Positions 6,039 through 6,411 of a DNA stretch of 6,411 nucleotides are shown here, one piece after another; position 1 is the stretch's first letter; every line of letters starts with the position of its first letter. The DNA is from JAEUOS01 sp964470865 (GTDB lineage: Bacteria > Pseudomonadota > Gammaproteobacteria > Burkholderiales > JAEUOS01). The position numbers and the translations under genes are program-made. The notes beneath the pieces are model-generated. The model saw only the letters and a list, made by a program, of their open reading frames with translations, made no database searches and was not told where the DNA came from. The stretch covers positions 1 through 6,411 of the forward strand of contig CAYYFR010000284.1 of assembly GCA_964470865.1 (NCBI GenBank). Reading direction: 5' to 3'.

Positions 6039-6125
6039 ACGACTTAGACCATTATCACAGCTGCATCCGCTAAGACAGCCCGGCACAGCGCCATGCGCGT
6101 GACGATCATACGAGCCTGGCGGCGC

Positions 6126-6169
6126 GGCACGCGCTGTATACCCGGGCACGCGTACGCAATCCGGCACGC
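6126..6169. repeat. Three GGCACGC direct repeats spaced 18-19 bases apart
   Basis: GGCACGC lies at 6126-6132, 6145-6151 and 6163-6169, with start-to-start spacings of 19 and 18 bases. A degenerate fourth copy (GGCACAG) is at 6082-6088. Similar spacing on the same strand is seen in some operator arrays, but a 7-mer in GC-rich DNA can recur by chance. Confidence 0.3.
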
Positions 6170-6296
6170 TGGTCTGGCCCTAAACGCAATTGGTCTCCTG
6201 TCGGACCATCCGGCGGGTAGCAAATTACATGAGGCAACAGGGCATCAGCGGTAACAAAACTGATGAGTCAATGCGCACGCGCCGTACCGCACCCAC

Positions 6297-6411
6297 CTAC
6301 CGCGCGTTTGCAGCAACCCTGCGGCTTTGCCGTTCAGACCAAACCTTGTTCATGGCTACCAAAGCCGGTTTCTCAACGAACAAGTACATCAGTCTTCCCA
6401 CCATCACTGCA
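6297..6411 (-). CDS. C-terminal end of an unidentified protein, possibly a membrane acyltransferase (cut by window edge)
   Basis: The minus-strand frame open from 6410 to the TAG at 6297-6299 gives 37 residues. It starts AVMVGRLMYLFVEKPALVAM and ends VAANAR. A hydrophobic stretch followed by an aromatic-rich segment and a V/I-E-K/R-P motif is typical of the very C-terminus of acyltransferase-3 (OafA/NodX-like) membrane proteins, which O-acylate surface polysaccharides. That would fit the locus, but 37 residues are too few to be sure. The opposite strand is also open here (from ATG 6352, beginning MATKAGFSTNKY, to the window end), and one of the two must be a shadow. The minus reading is preferred for its motif and its agreement with the direction of the other genes. 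Confidence 0.45.
   Translation of the reverse strand, partial: AVMVGRLMYLFVEKPALVAMNKVWSERQSRRVAANAR

Larger units (their letters stand above)
5903..6296. other. Intergenic region upstream of the sugar operon
   Basis: This stretch of about 390 bp has no convincing gene. The frames open across it on either strand are short, rich in Arg, Pro and Cys, and show no motif. It holds the putative operon promoter, the leader with a duplicated 10-mer, an 8 bp perfect dyad and a cluster of GGCACGC repeats, each listed separately. It also contains a 6+6 bp inverted repeat (CATCAG 6243-6248 / CTGATG 6260-6265) just after the right-edge gene. That repeat lacks a following T-run on the minus strand and is not a convincing terminator. 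The part from about 6180 rightwards looks less GC-rich than the operon. Confidence 0.6.

Noticed and set aside
5967..6167. 66-codon minus-strand open frame in the intergenic region
   Set aside because: Cys/Arg/Gly-rich, no motif, no good start signal, and it covers the putative promoter.
6243..6265. CATCAG / CTGATG inverted repeat as a terminator for the right-edge gene
   Set aside because: Only a 6 bp stem with an 11-base loop, and no T-tract follows on the minus strand.
1..6411. CRISPR arrays, insertion sequences, rRNA, attachment sites
   Set aside because: No regularly spaced long repeats, transposase motifs, terminal inverted repeats or rRNA signatures were seen on either strand.

Overview
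The window is a GC-rich piece of a bacterial surface-polysaccharide locus. Almost all of it is one leftward (minus-strand) operon of nucleotide-sugar and acidic-sugar biosynthesis genes. GC-biased third positions, long antisense shadow ORFs and tight gene packing fit a high-GC proteobacterium. A beta- or gammaproteobacterium is a guess from gene content and cannot be settled from this window.

Layout in transcription order (right to left). At the right edge, 6297-6411 (minus) looks like the last codons of a membrane acyltransferase-type protein. Next is a gap of about 390 bp (5903-6296) without convincing genes. It holds a perfect -10 hexamer (TATAAT, 5966-5971), an 8+8 bp dyad (6017-6038), three GGCACGC repeats (6126-6169) and a duplicated 10-mer (5909-5933) just before the first start codon. 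The operon follows: SpsF-type cytidylyltransferase (5246-5902), Gfo/Idh/MocA sugar dehydrogenase (4221-5249), DegT/DnrJ/EryC1/StrS PLP aminotransferase (3058-4224), extended SDR of the epimerase/dehydratase family (2024-3058), WecD-like GNAT N-acetyltransferase (1280-2017), NeuB-family ulosonic acid synthase with a C-terminal SAF domain (270-1283), and the N-terminus of an AsnB-type glutamine amidotransferase running off the left edge (1-266). Four of the six junctions overlap by 1-4 bases (ATGA, TGATG or GTGA) and the other two have gaps of only 3 and 6 bases, so a single translationally coupled transcript is likely.

How the genes could work together (inference). Dehydrogenase and/or SDR would create or reposition a keto or hydroxyl group on a nucleotide sugar. 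The aminotransferase would put an amine on the keto carbon and the GNAT enzyme would acylate it. The NeuB-like synthase would condense the freed sugar with phosphoenolpyruvate, and the SpsF-type enzyme would activate a product with CTP. Four of these (aminotransferase, GNAT, NeuB, cytidylyltransferase) match the Bacillus spsC-D-E-F set. No SpsG/PseG/NeuC-type enzyme that frees the sugar from its nucleotide is visible, and the SDR lacks the TDEVYG signature of 4,6-dehydratases. The product therefore cannot be named as sialic, legionaminic or pseudaminic acid and may be unusual.
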